A stretch of DNA of 64,000 nt, from contig NZ_JAOBTQ010000001.1 in the NCBI RefSeq assembly GCF_033366695.1, positions 1,488,001-1,552,000 of the forward strand. Direction: 5' to 3'. The notes under the pieces are model-generated. The model was not told the origin of the DNA. It made no database searches and saw nothing but the letters and a program-made list of their open reading frames with translations. Made by a program: the position numbers and the translations under genes. Below, piece by piece: positions 35,552-44,626 of this stretch (its first letter is position 1; each line of letters begins with the position of its first letter). Source of the stretch: Streptomyces sp. SCL15-4 (GTDB lineage: Bacteria; Actinomycetota; Actinomycetes; Streptomycetales; Streptomycetaceae).

Positions 35552-37012
35552 TCAGGGGACCGGGTCCGATGTGAGGGCGCGGCGCCCGGACGCGGTACCG
35601 GACGCTCCCGCGGGGCGTTCGCGGCGCCCTGCCCGTCGGCCCTGGAGGCGGCTTCCGCCGTACGCGGCGAGGGCGGCCGCGACGAACGCGGTGAGCGCGG
35701 ACAGCCGGGGGCTCGTGTCGAGGCCGGCGCGCAGGCCGCCCATCTCGCTGCCCATGAGGCTGACGCCGAGGCGCAGTGAGCCGCGCGCGAGGTAGGGGAG
35801 CACGAACGTCGCGGCACCGACCGCGATGCCCATGCGCAGGGCGGTGTCCGTGTGGCGGTCCAGGAAGGCGTCCGCGTCCTCCCGAGCGGTGCGGGCCGGG
35901 GTGCGGGCGGCGGCGACGTATCCGGCGAGGAGCAGCAGGAGCAGGGTGAGCAGCAGTCCGATCACCCACAGTGGTACGCCTGCGCCGGCCCAGTGTCCGA
36001 GGTCCACCACACGGTCCCGGTCCGACGCGCCGTCCTGCTGCCCCGTGCCGAGCATGCCGGCCATCCCGCCGCCCTCGGGCCGCAGCCGCCGCACCCCCGC
36101 CTCCCAAGAGGTGCCCGCCCCCGTGGTGAGCAGTGCGGCGATCAGGTTGGGCCCGGCGAGCAGCAGCACGCCCGCGGCCTCGGCCGCCCGCTCCCGGCCG
36201 GTCAGCGCCGCGGCCCCGGCGAGTACGGCGACGGCCAGGGCGACGCAGCACAGCACGGCCGCGGACCCCGCCAGGGCGGACAGGACGGCGTTCCACTTCA
36301 GCCGCGGCCCGCCGAGGGCGACGGGGCGGGGCAGCGTCGTACGGCGGGCGGCGAGGCAGCCGACCGCGAGGACGGCGACCACGCCCAGCCAGCCGAGGAA
36401 CGCGGTGGTGACGACATCGGTCCGGAAGTCGACCGAGGACAGGCCCGAGGCGAACCCACCGCCTGCCCCGCCGCCGAACCGGCCGGAGCCGGCGCGTTCG
36501 GCGATCCTGTCCTTGACGTTCTCCGGCAGCCGGACCGTGCCTCGCGCCAGGACGGCGCACACCGGGAGGGCCACCGCCGTGATCGCCAGTGCGCCGCCGC
36601 ACCGCGCCCACAGCATCGCGGGGGTGGGCCGTGCCCGGCGGCGCAGCGGCCGGAAGAACCCCGTGGCCAGGACGGCTGTACCCAGGAAGGACAGCGTCAG
36701 GGGGGTCAGCGCCACCTCACCGGCCAGCCCGAGGCTCAGGCCACCGCCCCCGCCGAACAGTCCGCCGAGTCCTCCCGCGGCGGCGGACCCGGCGGCCCCG
36801 GCGGCCGACTCCAGGGTGACGCCGCCGCCGACGGCGAGGCTCACCAGCACCGGCACCAGCCGGGCAACCGGTGCGACGGCGCCGGCACCGAGGAGGACGA
36901 GGGCCGCCCAGGCGGTGGCGGACATGGTGACGAGGGCGGTCACGGCGGCGAGGGCGCCTGCGAGAGCGTGACGCCACACGGGAAGGGAGGGGCGGGACGG
37001 CGGTGCGGACAT
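35552..37012 (-). CDS. streptophobe-type polytopic membrane protein
   Basis: 486 residues, ATG 37012 with GGAGGAG upstream. Around ten hydrophobic helices. A glycine-rich loop (GGLGGLFGGGGGLSLGLAG, about 80-100) and a second Gly-rich loop (SGRFGGGAGGGFASG) are typical of the Streptomyces-restricted 'streptophobe' family. The N-terminal stretch HALAGALAAVTALVTMSATAW and ALTPLTLSFLGTAVLATGFF recur in that family. No transporter motif. Its function is unknown. It begins 30 bp after the MMPL gene on the same strand and lies 85 bp before the response regulator, so it is likely in one transcription unit with MMPL. Confidence 0.78.
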   Translation of the reverse strand: MSAPPSRPSLPVWRHALAGALAAVTALVTMSATAWAALVLLGAGAVAPVARLVPVLVSLAVGGGVTLESAAGAAGSAAAGGLGGLFGGGGGLSLGLAGEVALTPLTLSFLGTAVLATGFFRPLRRRARPTPAMLWARCGGALAITAVALPVCAVLARGTVRLPENVKDRIAERAGSGRFGGGAGGGFASGLSSVDFRTDVVTTAFLGWLGVVAVLAVGCLAARRTTLPRPVALGGPRLKWNAVLSALAGSAAVLCCVALAVAVLAGAAALTGRERAAEAAGVLLLAGPNLIAALLTTGAGTSWEAGVRRLRPEGGGMAGMLGTGQQDGASDRDRVVDLGHWAGAGVPLWVIGLLLTLLLLLLAGYVAAARTPARTAREDADAFLDRHTDTALRMGIAVGAATFVLPYLARGSLRLGVSLMGSEMGGLRAGLDTSPRLSALTAFVAAALAAYGGSRLQGRRAGRRERPAGASGTASGRRALTSDPVP

Positions 37013-37042
37013 GAGCGGACTCCTCCGGACGGGGAACGGGGT

Positions 37043-39247
37043 TCAGGTACCGGAGACACGGCCCGCGGCCACGTCGACGGGGGCGGCCCCGCCCGCCTCG
37101 GCCACGCCTTGGCGCGAGGACTCCAGCCGCTCTCCCTCCACGTCGAGTTCGGGCACGAGCCGGTCCAGCCAGCGGGGAAGGCTCCAGGCCCGCCGGCCGA
37201 GGAGGGCCAGCACCGCCGGGACGAGCGTCATGCGGACGACGAACGCGTCGAAGAAGACGGCGGCGGCGAGCCCGAACCCGATGGTCTTGAGGATCTGCTC
37301 CTCGGAGCCCAGGAACGCGGCGAACACCGAGACCATGATCACCGCGGCGGCGGTCACCACCCGTGCGCTGTGCTCGAACCCGCTGACCACGGAGTCCTTC
37401 GGCGACTGCCCGTGGACGTACGCCTCGCGCATCCGGGTCACCAGGAACACCTCGTAGTCCATGGCGAGGCCGAAGACGACACCCACCATGAAGATCGGCA
37501 TGATCGACACCACCGGCCCCGGTTCCGTGACGCCGAAGACGGACCCCATCCATCCCCACTGGAAGACCGCGACCACCGCGCCCAGCCCGGCCAGCACCGA
37601 CAGCAGGAAGCCGAGCGCGGCCTTGAGCGGGACGAGCAGGGAGCGGAAGACGGCGATGAGCAGCACGAACGCCAGACCGACCACGAGGGCCAGGTACGGG
37701 ATCAGCGCGTCCGACAGCTTCTGCGAGACGTCGACGTTCATCGCGGTCGTGCCGGTGACCAGCACCCGGGCGCCGGCGTCCCGGACGAGCGCCGGTTCGC
37801 GCAAGGCGTGCACGAGGTCGGCGGTCTGCGTGCTGCTCGGGGACGCGGCCGGTACGACGCTCAGTACGGCGGTGTCACCGGAGGCGCTCAGCCGGGGCTT
37901 TCCGACGGCGGTGACGTCCCCGCGTCCGTCCAGGCGCTTGGTGACATTCTTCGCGGCCTGTCCGGCGCTGCCGCCGTCCTCGGCCTGGACGACCACGGTG
38001 AGCGGGCCGTTGTAGCCCGGTCCGAAACCCTCGGCGATCATGTCGTAGGCCCGGCGCTGGGTCGTCGAGACGGGCTTGCTGTCGTCGCCGGGCAGGCCCA
38101 TCTGCAGGGACGCGGCCGGGAGCGCGACCACGCCGAGCAGTACGACGCCGCCAAGGAGCACGGTGACCGGGCGACGGGTGACGAACCGGGCCCAGCGCAC
38201 GCCTGTTCCCGGTCGCTGCCGGCCCTTCCGACGCCGTGGGCGGACCGGTCCGATCCGGCGTCCGCAGAGCCCGAGGAGGGCGGGGATCAGGGTGATGGCG
38301 ATCAGTACCGCGATGACGACCGTGCCGGCCGCGGCGAGACCCATCTGGGTCAGCAGCGGAATGCCGACCACGGACAGGCCGGCGAGGGCGATGACCACGG
38401 TGAGCCCGGCGAAGACGACCGCCGACCCCGCGGTGCCCACCGCGTGCCCGGCCGCCTCCTCCCGGCCGCGTCCGCGCGCGAGTTCGGCCCGGTAGCGGGA
38501 GACCACGAACAGCGCGTAGTCGATGCCCACGGCCAGTCCGATCATCACGGCGAGGCTGGTCGTCGTGGAGCCGAGGCCCAGCGGTTCGGCCAGCACCCGG
38601 ATGACCAGCGCGCCGAAGCCGACGCCGAGCACGGCGGTCAGCAGCGGCAGTCCGGCCGCGAGCAGCGAGCCGAAGGTGAGGACGAGCACCACGGCGGCCA
38701 CCGCGAGGCCCGCGGCCTCGGAGGAGTGACCCGCGCCCTTGGCCTCGACGGCGTTGCCGCCCGCCTCCACGGACAGCTCCGGCGAGGCGGCCCGCTCGAC
38801 GGTGTCCCGCAGCGCGGTGCGGGAGCCGTCCTCGAGCTTCGAGGCGGACACCTCGTAGGACACCTGGGCGTAGGCGGTGGAGCCGTCCTTGCTCACGGAG
38901 TGGGTGGTGAAGGGGTCGGTGACGCGCGCGACCTGCGGATCGTCCCCGAGGGCCCGGACCGTCTCCCCGATGGCCCGGCGCGTCTGCGGGTCGGTGACCT
39001 TGCCGTCCTCGGCCCGGAACACGACCCGGGCGGTCGCTCCGTCCGCCTTCAGCTCGGGGAAGTCCTGCTCCAGCAGGTCGTACGCCTGCTGTGCCTCGGT
39101 GCCGGGCATGGAGAAGTCGTTCGGCGGCGCGGCGGGGGCGCGTCCGGCCAGCACCCCCGCCCCCACGAGCAGTACCACCCACAGCAATGCGACCGGCCGG
39201 CGCCTCCGGAAGGAGAACCGGCCCAGCCTGCAGAGGAATGTCGCCAC
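37043..39247 (-). CDS. MMPL/RND-family transporter
   Basis: 734 residues from GTG 39247, GGGAG 8 bp upstream; the frame extends further but without a ribosome site. Two repeats of six helices: a first helix after RRRRPVALLWVVLL, a periplasmic domain (DFPELKADGATARVVF), then LVLTFGSLLAAGLPLLTAVLG with the helix-4 motif GLAVGIDYALFVVSRYRAEL, and in the second half VGVVFGLAMDYEVFLVTRMREAY. Both GxxxDY proton-relay motifs are intact. Streptomyces MMPL proteins export lipids, lipopeptides or drugs by proton exchange. Together with the streptophobe protein and the two-component system it may form an envelope-stress unit. Confidence 0.9.
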   Translation of the reverse strand: MATFLCRLGRFSFRRRRPVALLWVVLLVGAGVLAGRAPAAPPNDFSMPGTEAQQAYDLLEQDFPELKADGATARVVFRAEDGKVTDPQTRRAIGETVRALGDDPQVARVTDPFTTHSVSKDGSTAYAQVSYEVSASKLEDGSRTALRDTVERAASPELSVEAGGNAVEAKGAGHSSEAAGLAVAAVVLVLTFGSLLAAGLPLLTAVLGVGFGALVIRVLAEPLGLGSTTTSLAVMIGLAVGIDYALFVVSRYRAELARGRGREEAAGHAVGTAGSAVVFAGLTVVIALAGLSVVGIPLLTQMGLAAAGTVVIAVLIAITLIPALLGLCGRRIGPVRPRRRKGRQRPGTGVRWARFVTRRPVTVLLGGVVLLGVVALPAASLQMGLPGDDSKPVSTTQRRAYDMIAEGFGPGYNGPLTVVVQAEDGGSAGQAAKNVTKRLDGRGDVTAVGKPRLSASGDTAVLSVVPAASPSSTQTADLVHALREPALVRDAGARVLVTGTTAMNVDVSQKLSDALIPYLALVVGLAFVLLIAVFRSLLVPLKAALGFLLSVLAGLGAVVAVFQWGWMGSVFGVTEPGPVVSIMPIFMVGVVFGLAMDYEVFLVTRMREAYVHGQSPKDSVVSGFEHSARVVTAAAVIMVSVFAAFLGSEEQILKTIGFGLAAAVFFDAFVVRMTLVPAVLALLGRRAWSLPRWLDRLVPELDVEGERLESSRQGVAEAGGAAPVDVAAGRVSGT

Positions 39248-39427
39248 GGAAAGGGCTCCCAGTCGGATCGGGCTTGCAGAAGTTCCGCCGCCGACGCTGT
39301 CAGCCCTCTCTGACCGGACCCGGAGAGATCCTGGGAGTTTCCTGGGAGTCCCGGCCGCCACCATAGGGATGTAACGGACATGGCCACCATCGGTGCGGCC
39401 CGGTTCACAGGAAGCTCCCGGACGGGG

Positions 39428-40618
39428 TCAGCCCAGGCCGGCGAGGTGCGCACCGATCCGCAGGAACGCCCGGACGAACGGGGCGACCGGCACGGACGGC
39501 GAAATGACCTGGGAGCCGAAGTGGACGACGACGAGGTCGAGTCCGGGCGAGACGAAAAGCCGCTGGCCGTGGATGCCGCTGGCCATATAGGAGCCGTACG
39601 GGTCGTTCGGGATCCACCACAGGTCGTGGTACGACAGCGTGGCCGGCGCCGTCGGCGGAGCGGCGGGGAAGCGCACGCGGCGGGGATAGCCGTCGGGGAC
39701 GGCGGCGGTGATGGACGTGACCACCTCCTCCGGCACGACCTGCCGGCTGCCGACAGCCCCGCCGCATCGCAGCATCTCCCCCAGGCGGGCCACATCACGG
39801 GCCGTGGCGCTGAAGCCGCCGCACGCCGCCTCGACACCTTCGCCGTCGAGGACGTAGTAGGCGTCCTCCTCCGCGCCGATCCGGGACCAGATCAGCTCGC
39901 CGAGCAGGGCCGAGGTGCTCAGACCGGTGACACGGCGCAGCACTTCGGCGAGCGCCTCGACGTTGCCGTTCTCGTAGCGGAACTCCGTTCCCGGTGCCCC
40001 GGTGGCGCGGGCGGTCAGGAGGTGCTCGCGGATGGTGCCCGGACCGCTGTAGCCGAACGGGCGCAGCCGGGGGGCTATGACGGCGTGGTAGCGCTGGGCC
40101 TCGATGGCCTTGTCGTAGGGCCGGCCGGCATAACTGACCTGCGTGCCCATGTGCAGCAGGTCCTCGACACGGGCCTCGCCGAAGGCGGTTCCGGCGAGTT
40201 CGGGGACGTAGGCGTCGGTACGGGCCGAGCGGTCCAGGGCCCCCTCGTGCGCCAGCGTCGCCGCGAGCAGGCCGAGGTAGGACTTGGCCGCCGACGCGTT
40301 GAAGTGGGGGTCGTGGGGTGCGGCGCCGTGCGGATACGCCTCGTGGACGACCACGCCGCGGTGCAGGACGAGGAAGGCGTCGGTCTGCGCCGTCGCGAAC
40401 AGGTCCGGCAGGGTGGCCGTCGCAGCGCCGAGGCCGAGGTCGAGCGTGTCGAGGGCGGCGGGCTCGCTGGGGAGGGGCCGGGCGGGGCCGGGGCCGCGCC
40501 AAACGCGGCGGCTCGGGGAGAGTTCGCGGCCGGCCGAGGTGAAGCGGCGGATCCAGCCGGGGTCGGTGTAGCCGCGGGTCCACAGCAGGTCGCCCAGCCG
40601 GGCGTCCGTGTCGGTCAT
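39428..40618 (-). CDS. serine hydrolase of the beta-lactamase/PBP-like (class C) fold
   Basis: 396 residues, ATG 40618 with CGGAGTTGAG. No signal peptide. The catalytic S-x-x-K is FNASAAKSYLG; FRYENGNVEALAEVL provides Y-E-N for the second motif; a closing GIHGQRLFVSPGLDLVVVHFGS strand fits the third motif (H-G-Q/K-T-G position). Such soluble cytoplasmic members usually act as esterases or transacylases rather than beta-lactamases. It is divergent from the MFS gene with a 25-bp inverted repeat between them. A 180-bp gap separates it from MMPL downstream. Confidence 0.85.
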   Translation of the reverse strand: MTDTDARLGDLLWTRGYTDPGWIRRFTSAGRELSPSRRVWRGPGPARPLPSEPAALDTLDLGLGAATATLPDLFATAQTDAFLVLHRGVVVHEAYPHGAAPHDPHFNASAAKSYLGLLAATLAHEGALDRSARTDAYVPELAGTAFGEARVEDLLHMGTQVSYAGRPYDKAIEAQRYHAVIAPRLRPFGYSGPGTIREHLLTARATGAPGTEFRYENGNVEALAEVLRRVTGLSTSALLGELIWSRIGAEEDAYYVLDGEGVEAACGGFSATARDVARLGEMLRCGGAVGSRQVVPEEVVTSITAAVPDGYPRRVRFPAAPPTAPATLSYHDLWWIPNDPYGSYMASGIHGQRLFVSPGLDLVVVHFGSQVISPSVPVAPFVRAFLRIGAHLAGLG

Positions 40619-40657
40619 CTCAACTCCGTTGACGCAGAGGTCTTGAACGAGGACGCC

Positions 40658-40682
40658 GTTAACGTACAACCTGTTCGTTAAC
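40658..40682. promoter_or_regulatory. GTTAACG-N11-CGTTAAC inverted repeat, TetR-like operator
   Basis: Arms 40658-40664 and 40676-40682 are perfect 7-bp complements, 40 bp upstream of the serine hydrolase start. The 25-bp overall size fits a TetR dimer, and a TetR gene lies at 42239-42886. GTTAAC is a strikingly AT-rich element in this genome. Confidence 0.55.
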
Positions 40683-40797
40683 TACGACAGCGCGCGGCGC
40701 CCGCCTTCCCGCCTTCGGGCGCCGCACGAGCCTGGAGATCCCCGCCCTCGCACCGGGGGTGCCGCCTCCACTCCCTCCCGAGCCGCAGGAGTGCCCC

Positions 40798-42177
40798 ATG
40801 GCCGAACCGTCCTCGTCCGCACCATCCCGCCGGGACGCCGCGGCGGCCTCACCGCGCGCCGGGGAACCGGACCGGCGGCACGCATGGCTGATCGCCGCGA
40901 TGATCGTGACGTTCATGCTGGTCAACTACGCCGACAAGTCCGTCCTGGGGCTGGCGGCCGTGCCGATCATGGACGAACTCGACATCAGCAACAGCACCTA
41001 CGGCATGGTCTCCAGCTCGTTCTCGCTGCTGTTCAGCCTCTCCGGGCTGGCCGTCGGCTTCGTCTCCGCCCGGGTCTCCAGCCGCGCACTGCTGTTCGGC
41101 ATGGCCGTCGTATGGGCGGTGGCCCAGTTGCCGGTGCTGTTCGTGGCGTCGGTGCCGGCCCTGGTCGCCGGGCGGGTGCTCCTGGGGGCGGCCGAGGGAC
41201 CGGCGGCGTCGATGTCGATGCACGCGCTCTACAAGTGGTTCCCGGCGGACCGGCGGGGGCTGCCCTCGGCGCTGCAGATCGCGGGCGCGGCGCTCGGCAC
41301 GATGGTGGCCGCGCCGGCCGTGACGGGACTGATCAGCGCCTTCGGCTGGCGGTCCGCGTTCTGGGCTCTGGCCGTACTGAGTCTGGTGTGGGCGCTGGCG
41401 TGGTGGCGGGTGGGACACGACGGCCCCTACGGCGAGACCCGTACGGCGACCGCCGTGGTGGCCGGGCAGCGGCTGCCGTACCGACGCCTGCTGCTGAACG
41501 GAACGGTGCTGGGCAGCATCGCCGGGGCGTTCGGCGCGTCCTGGGCCCTGGCGCTGAGCCACGCATGGCTGCCCGCGTACCTGCGCACGCAGCTCGACAT
41601 GACGCCGGGCGCGGCGGCCACGCTGATCAGCGCGGTCTCGGCGCTCAGCCTCGTGCTGCTGCTGTCGGCGCCGCCGCTGCTGGACACGCTGCGCCGCCGG
41701 GGCCTGTCGGACCGGTGGTCACGCGGTGTCCCGCAGGGGATCGCGGTGGCGGTGGCGGCGCTGGCCATGACCGCGCTGCCGTTCGTCGACGCCCGGGGTG
41801 CCCATCTCACGCTGCTGGCCGTGGCGTTCGGGGGCCACGCCATCGTCTTCCCGCTGCACTACATGACGACCTCGGCCGTCGTCCCTCCGCCCCAGCGGGG
41901 CGCGGTGTTCGGCATCGTCGCGGCGTCCGGGACCCTGCCGGGACTGTTGGCCCCGTATCTGACCGGGTACCTGCTGGACTCCGCGCCCTCGCAGAACGCC
42001 GGGTACACCCACGCGTTCCTGCTCTCCGGCGGGGTGATGCTGGTGTGCGGGCTGGTCTCACTCCTCACGGTCCGGCCGGACCGGGACGCACGACGCCTGA
42101 GCCCGGACACGGAGCAGTCGGCCGGGGACGTGCGGCGGCCGTGCCTGGGCACACAGCGACCGGGCGAGGACGCGTAA
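40798..42177 (+). CDS. major facilitator superfamily transporter
   Basis: 459 residues, ATG 40798 with CAGGAG 6 bp upstream (an earlier ATG lacks a ribosome site). Twelve helices. Helix 1 is IAAMIVTFMLVNYADKSVLGLAAVP; loop 2-3 is GFVSARVSSRALLFG in place of the classic GxxxDRxGR; helix 4 continues AGRVLLGAAEGPAASMSMHALYKWFPADRRG, a motif of the anion/hexuronate/phthalate (ACS) branch, so carboxylate uptake is likely. The C-terminal cytoplasmic tail is short and charged. It is divergent from the serine hydrolase and followed convergently by the TetR gene (61 bp between stops). Confidence 0.9.
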   Translation: MAEPSSSAPSRRDAAAASPRAGEPDRRHAWLIAAMIVTFMLVNYADKSVLGLAAVPIMDELDISNSTYGMVSSSFSLLFSLSGLAVGFVSARVSSRALLFGMAVVWAVAQLPVLFVASVPALVAGRVLLGAAEGPAASMSMHALYKWFPADRRGLPSALQIAGAALGTMVAAPAVTGLISAFGWRSAFWALAVLSLVWALAWWRVGHDGPYGETRTATAVVAGQRLPYRRLLLNGTVLGSIAGAFGASWALALSHAWLPAYLRTQLDMTPGAAATLISAVSALSLVLLLSAPPLLDTLRRRGLSDRWSRGVPQGIAVAVAALAMTALPFVDARGAHLTLLAVAFGGHAIVFPLHYMTTSAVVPPPQRGAVFGIVAASGTLPGLLAPYLTGYLLDSAPSQNAGYTHAFLLSGGVMLVCGLVSLLTVRPDRDARRLSPDTEQSAGDVRRPCLGTQRPGEDA

Positions 42178-42238
42178 GCGGCCGGGCGGGACGCGGGGCG
42201 GTCCTCCACCCCGGACGACCGGACCCCGCCCCCCTGAA

Positions 42239-42886
42239 TCACCCCGGCGCGGACACTCCCCCCGGCCCCAAGGCGCCCGGTCCCGCCGCCCAGGCCGGCG
42301 ACTCGAAGCCGCTGGCCCAGTAGCGGCCGCGCATCGCGAGGTCGAGCAGCATGCGCACGACCTCCTCCGCGGGCAGGGACGGTGCGTCCTGCTCGACCCA
42401 CCAGCGCAGTACCGCCAGCTGCTCCCCCACCCACACCCGGGCGAGCAGCTCCGGGTCGATGCGCGGCTTGACGGCGTTGCGCTCCGCGCGCGCCCGGAAC
42501 TCTTCCGCGGTGGCGCGCGCGCAGGCGTCGACGAACATCCGCAGGGGCTTGCCGTCCCCCTCACCGCGCAGCACGATCCGGTACAGGTCGCGTTCCTCGC
42601 GCGCGTGCCGCAGCATCTCCAGGACCGGCTTTCCGGTGAAGCCGACCGCGCTGTCGGCGACGGCCGGGGCCAGCCGCTCGCCAAGTTCCGTCAGCAGGTC
42701 GGCCGTCACCCGGGCGAACAAGTCCTCCTTGTCCCGGAAGTGGGCGTAGAAGGTCGCCCGGGCCACGTCCGCGCGCTCGGTGATGTCCTCCACGGTCAGC
42801 GCGGTGAAGCCACGTTCCAGAACGAGTTCCACCAGGGCCGCCCCCAGCGCGCGCCTCGACCGTCTGGTCCGTCTGTCCTCGGCCAT
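42239..42886 (-). CDS. TetR-family regulator
   Basis: 215 residues, ATG 42886. Helix-turn-helix about 8-55: RSRRALGAALVELVLERGFTALTVEDITERADVARATFYAHFRDKEDLF (the canonical TetR spacing, AHFRDK at the recognition-helix end; quoted in parts of the one domain). The C-terminal domain has the WVGEQLAVLRWWVEQ and DLAMRGRYW segments seen in regulators of the AcrR/TetR_C_33 group. It is divergent from the acyl-CoA synthetase (161 bp), whose promoter contains two helically phased GAACAGT repeats, the likely operator. The dyad at 40658 is a second candidate. Confidence 0.9.
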   Translation of the reverse strand: MAEDRRTRRSRRALGAALVELVLERGFTALTVEDITERADVARATFYAHFRDKEDLFARVTADLLTELGERLAPAVADSAVGFTGKPVLEMLRHAREERDLYRIVLRGEGDGKPLRMFVDACARATAEEFRARAERNAVKPRIDPELLARVWVGEQLAVLRWWVEQDAPSLPAEEVVRMLLDLAMRGRYWASGFESPAWAAGPGALGPGGVSAPG

Positions 42887-42937
42887 GGAGCCCTCCTCGA
42901 TCCTCGCGCCTCGGTGCGCGCCCAGTGTAGGAGAGCC

Positions 42938-42964
42938 TTGACATGCGAACAGTTACTGAACAGT
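42938..42964 (+). promoter_or_regulatory. promoter -35 element with phased GAACAGT direct repeats
   Basis: TTGACA (42938-42943) is followed by GAACAGT at 42947-42953 and again at 42958-42964, an 11-bp period that puts both on one DNA face. They would overlap the spacer and -10 region of a promoter serving the acyl-CoA synthetase, so a bound TetR protein would block it. Confidence 0.45.
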
Positions 42965-43047
42965 CTGTATGACATTGATCAGCCAGTCCGGCAGTGGAAG
43001 GCCACAGACTGCCGTCGTCTCCCGACACACGCCTCGGAGAGGTCTTC

Positions 43048-44604
43048 ATGAACCTCGGCACCTACTTGTCCCGCAGCGCCCGCTACTGGCCCGACGCCCC
43101 TGCACTCGTCTGCGCGGACCGCTCCTGGACCTTCACCGAACTCGACCGCTCGACCGACCGCCTGGCCTCCGCCCTGGCCGCCCGTGGCCTGCGCCCCGGT
43201 GACGCCGTGGCCTCGCTCGCGTGGAACCGCGGCGAGCTGGTGGAGGTCGAATTCGCTCTGTACAAGGCAGGATTGACACGGGCCCCGATCAACGCCCGCC
43301 TCGGACGCGGCGAGATCGAGCACATCCTGCGCTACGCCCCCGTCCGCGCCCTGGTCTTCGACGCGGCCCATCGCGAGGACGCCCTCGCCGCGATCACCTC
43401 AGCCGGCACCGGCTGCCTGCCCGTCCCGCTGGACACGGAAGGGGCGGACGGTGTCCCGTACGACGCCCTGCTGGCCGAGGGCGCGGAGACTGCGTTCCGT
43501 GTCGAGGTCGACGAGTCGCAGCCCTGCGTCCTGAACTTCACCTCCGGTTCCACCGGAGCGCTGAAGGCCGCGGTGCAGACGGTCGGCAACCGCCTGGCCA
43601 ACATGCGCAAGCTGCTGATGGCCGACGAGTCCCGTCCCCGTCCCGGCACCCGTTACCTGGCCTGCGGCCCCATCACCCACGCCACCGGGATGGGCCTGCT
43701 GGCGGGAGTGTTCGGCGGCTCCACGACGTATGTCCTGCCCACCTGGAGCCCCGGGGGCTTCCTGGAGACGGTGGAGAAGGAGCGCATCACCGCCACCTTC
43801 CTGGTGCCCGCCATGGTGAACATGGTCCTCGCCCACCCCGGAGCCGAGCGCTATGACCTGTCCTCCTTGACGAGCGTGCGCGTCGGCGGCGCACCCATCT
43901 CACCCCGACGGCTGCGCGAAGCGGTGGAGTTCTTCGGCCCGGTCGTCGCCCAGGGCTACGGGCTCGGCGAGACCACCAGCGTGGTCGCGGCCCTGAGCGG
44001 CGAGGAGATCGCCCGCGCGGTGAAGGAGGATCCGGAATTGCTCCAGTCCTGCGGACGTGCCGCCTACGACACCGAGATACGCGTCGTGGACGAGGCGGGC
44101 CGCGAGCTGGGGCCCCGCGAGATCGGGGAGGTCATCGTGCGCGGGCCCGACTGTGTGCGCGAGTACTGGAAGGAACCCCGGCTGTCCGCGGAGACCTTCC
44201 GTGAGGGCTGGGTCCACACAGGAGACCTCGCGTGGATGCGGGAGGACGGTTATCTGTTCCTGGTCGACCGCAAGAAGGACATGATCATCTCGGGCGGCTT
44301 CAACATCTATTGCACCGAGGTGGAGGCCGCCCTCTACGAACACCCCGCCGTCCAGGAGGTGTGTGTCGTCGGTATTCCGGACGAGCGGTGGGGCGAGGCC
44401 GTGAAGGCGGTCGTGGTACGCCGCCCGGACACGACCGTCACCGCCGAGGACCTGATCGCCTTCTGCGCCGGCCGACTCGACCGCCTCAAGAAGCCCCGCT
44501 CCGTCGACTTCGTCACCGAACTCCCCCACAACCGCAACGGCAAGCTCGACCGCAAGGCGGTGCGCGAGCCGTTCTGGGCGGGCACCGCCCGCCGCGTCAA
44601 CTGA
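43048..44604 (+). CDS. acyl-CoA synthetase (class I adenylate-forming)
   Basis: 518 residues, ATG 43048 with GGAGAGG upstream. Motifs: P-loop LNFTSGSTGALKAA; substrate pocket GPITHATGMGLLAG; A5 QGYGLGETTSVV; A7-A8 GWVHTGDLAWMREDGYLFL and DRKKDMIISGGFNIY; A10 NRNGKLDRKAV with the catalytic Lys. It activates a carboxylic acid as acyl-AMP and then acyl-CoA. The TSGSTGALK P-loop and the tight pairing with an acyl-CoA dehydrogenase (22 bp apart) suggest fatty or aromatic acid catabolism. No carrier-protein domain. Regulation is probably by the divergent TetR. Confidence 0.9.
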   Translation: MNLGTYLSRSARYWPDAPALVCADRSWTFTELDRSTDRLASALAARGLRPGDAVASLAWNRGELVEVEFALYKAGLTRAPINARLGRGEIEHILRYAPVRALVFDAAHREDALAAITSAGTGCLPVPLDTEGADGVPYDALLAEGAETAFRVEVDESQPCVLNFTSGSTGALKAAVQTVGNRLANMRKLLMADESRPRPGTRYLACGPITHATGMGLLAGVFGGSTTYVLPTWSPGGFLETVEKERITATFLVPAMVNMVLAHPGAERYDLSSLTSVRVGGAPISPRRLREAVEFFGPVVAQGYGLGETTSVVAALSGEEIARAVKEDPELLQSCGRAAYDTEIRVVDEAGRELGPREIGEVIVRGPDCVREYWKEPRLSAETFREGWVHTGDLAWMREDGYLFLVDRKKDMIISGGFNIYCTEVEAALYEHPAVQEVCVVGIPDERWGEAVKAVVVRRPDTTVTAEDLIAFCAGRLDRLKKPRSVDFVTELPHNRNGKLDRKAVREPFWAGTARRVN

Positions 44605-44626
44605 CCACTCCACGAAGGACTTACCG

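Noticed and set aside
43540..43590. Apparently aberrant P-loop in the acyl-CoA synthetase (TSGSTGALK instead of TSGTTGxPKG)
   Set aside because: It still satisfies the general AMP-binding signature (Ser/Thr-rich loop ending in Lys), so it is ordinary family variation.
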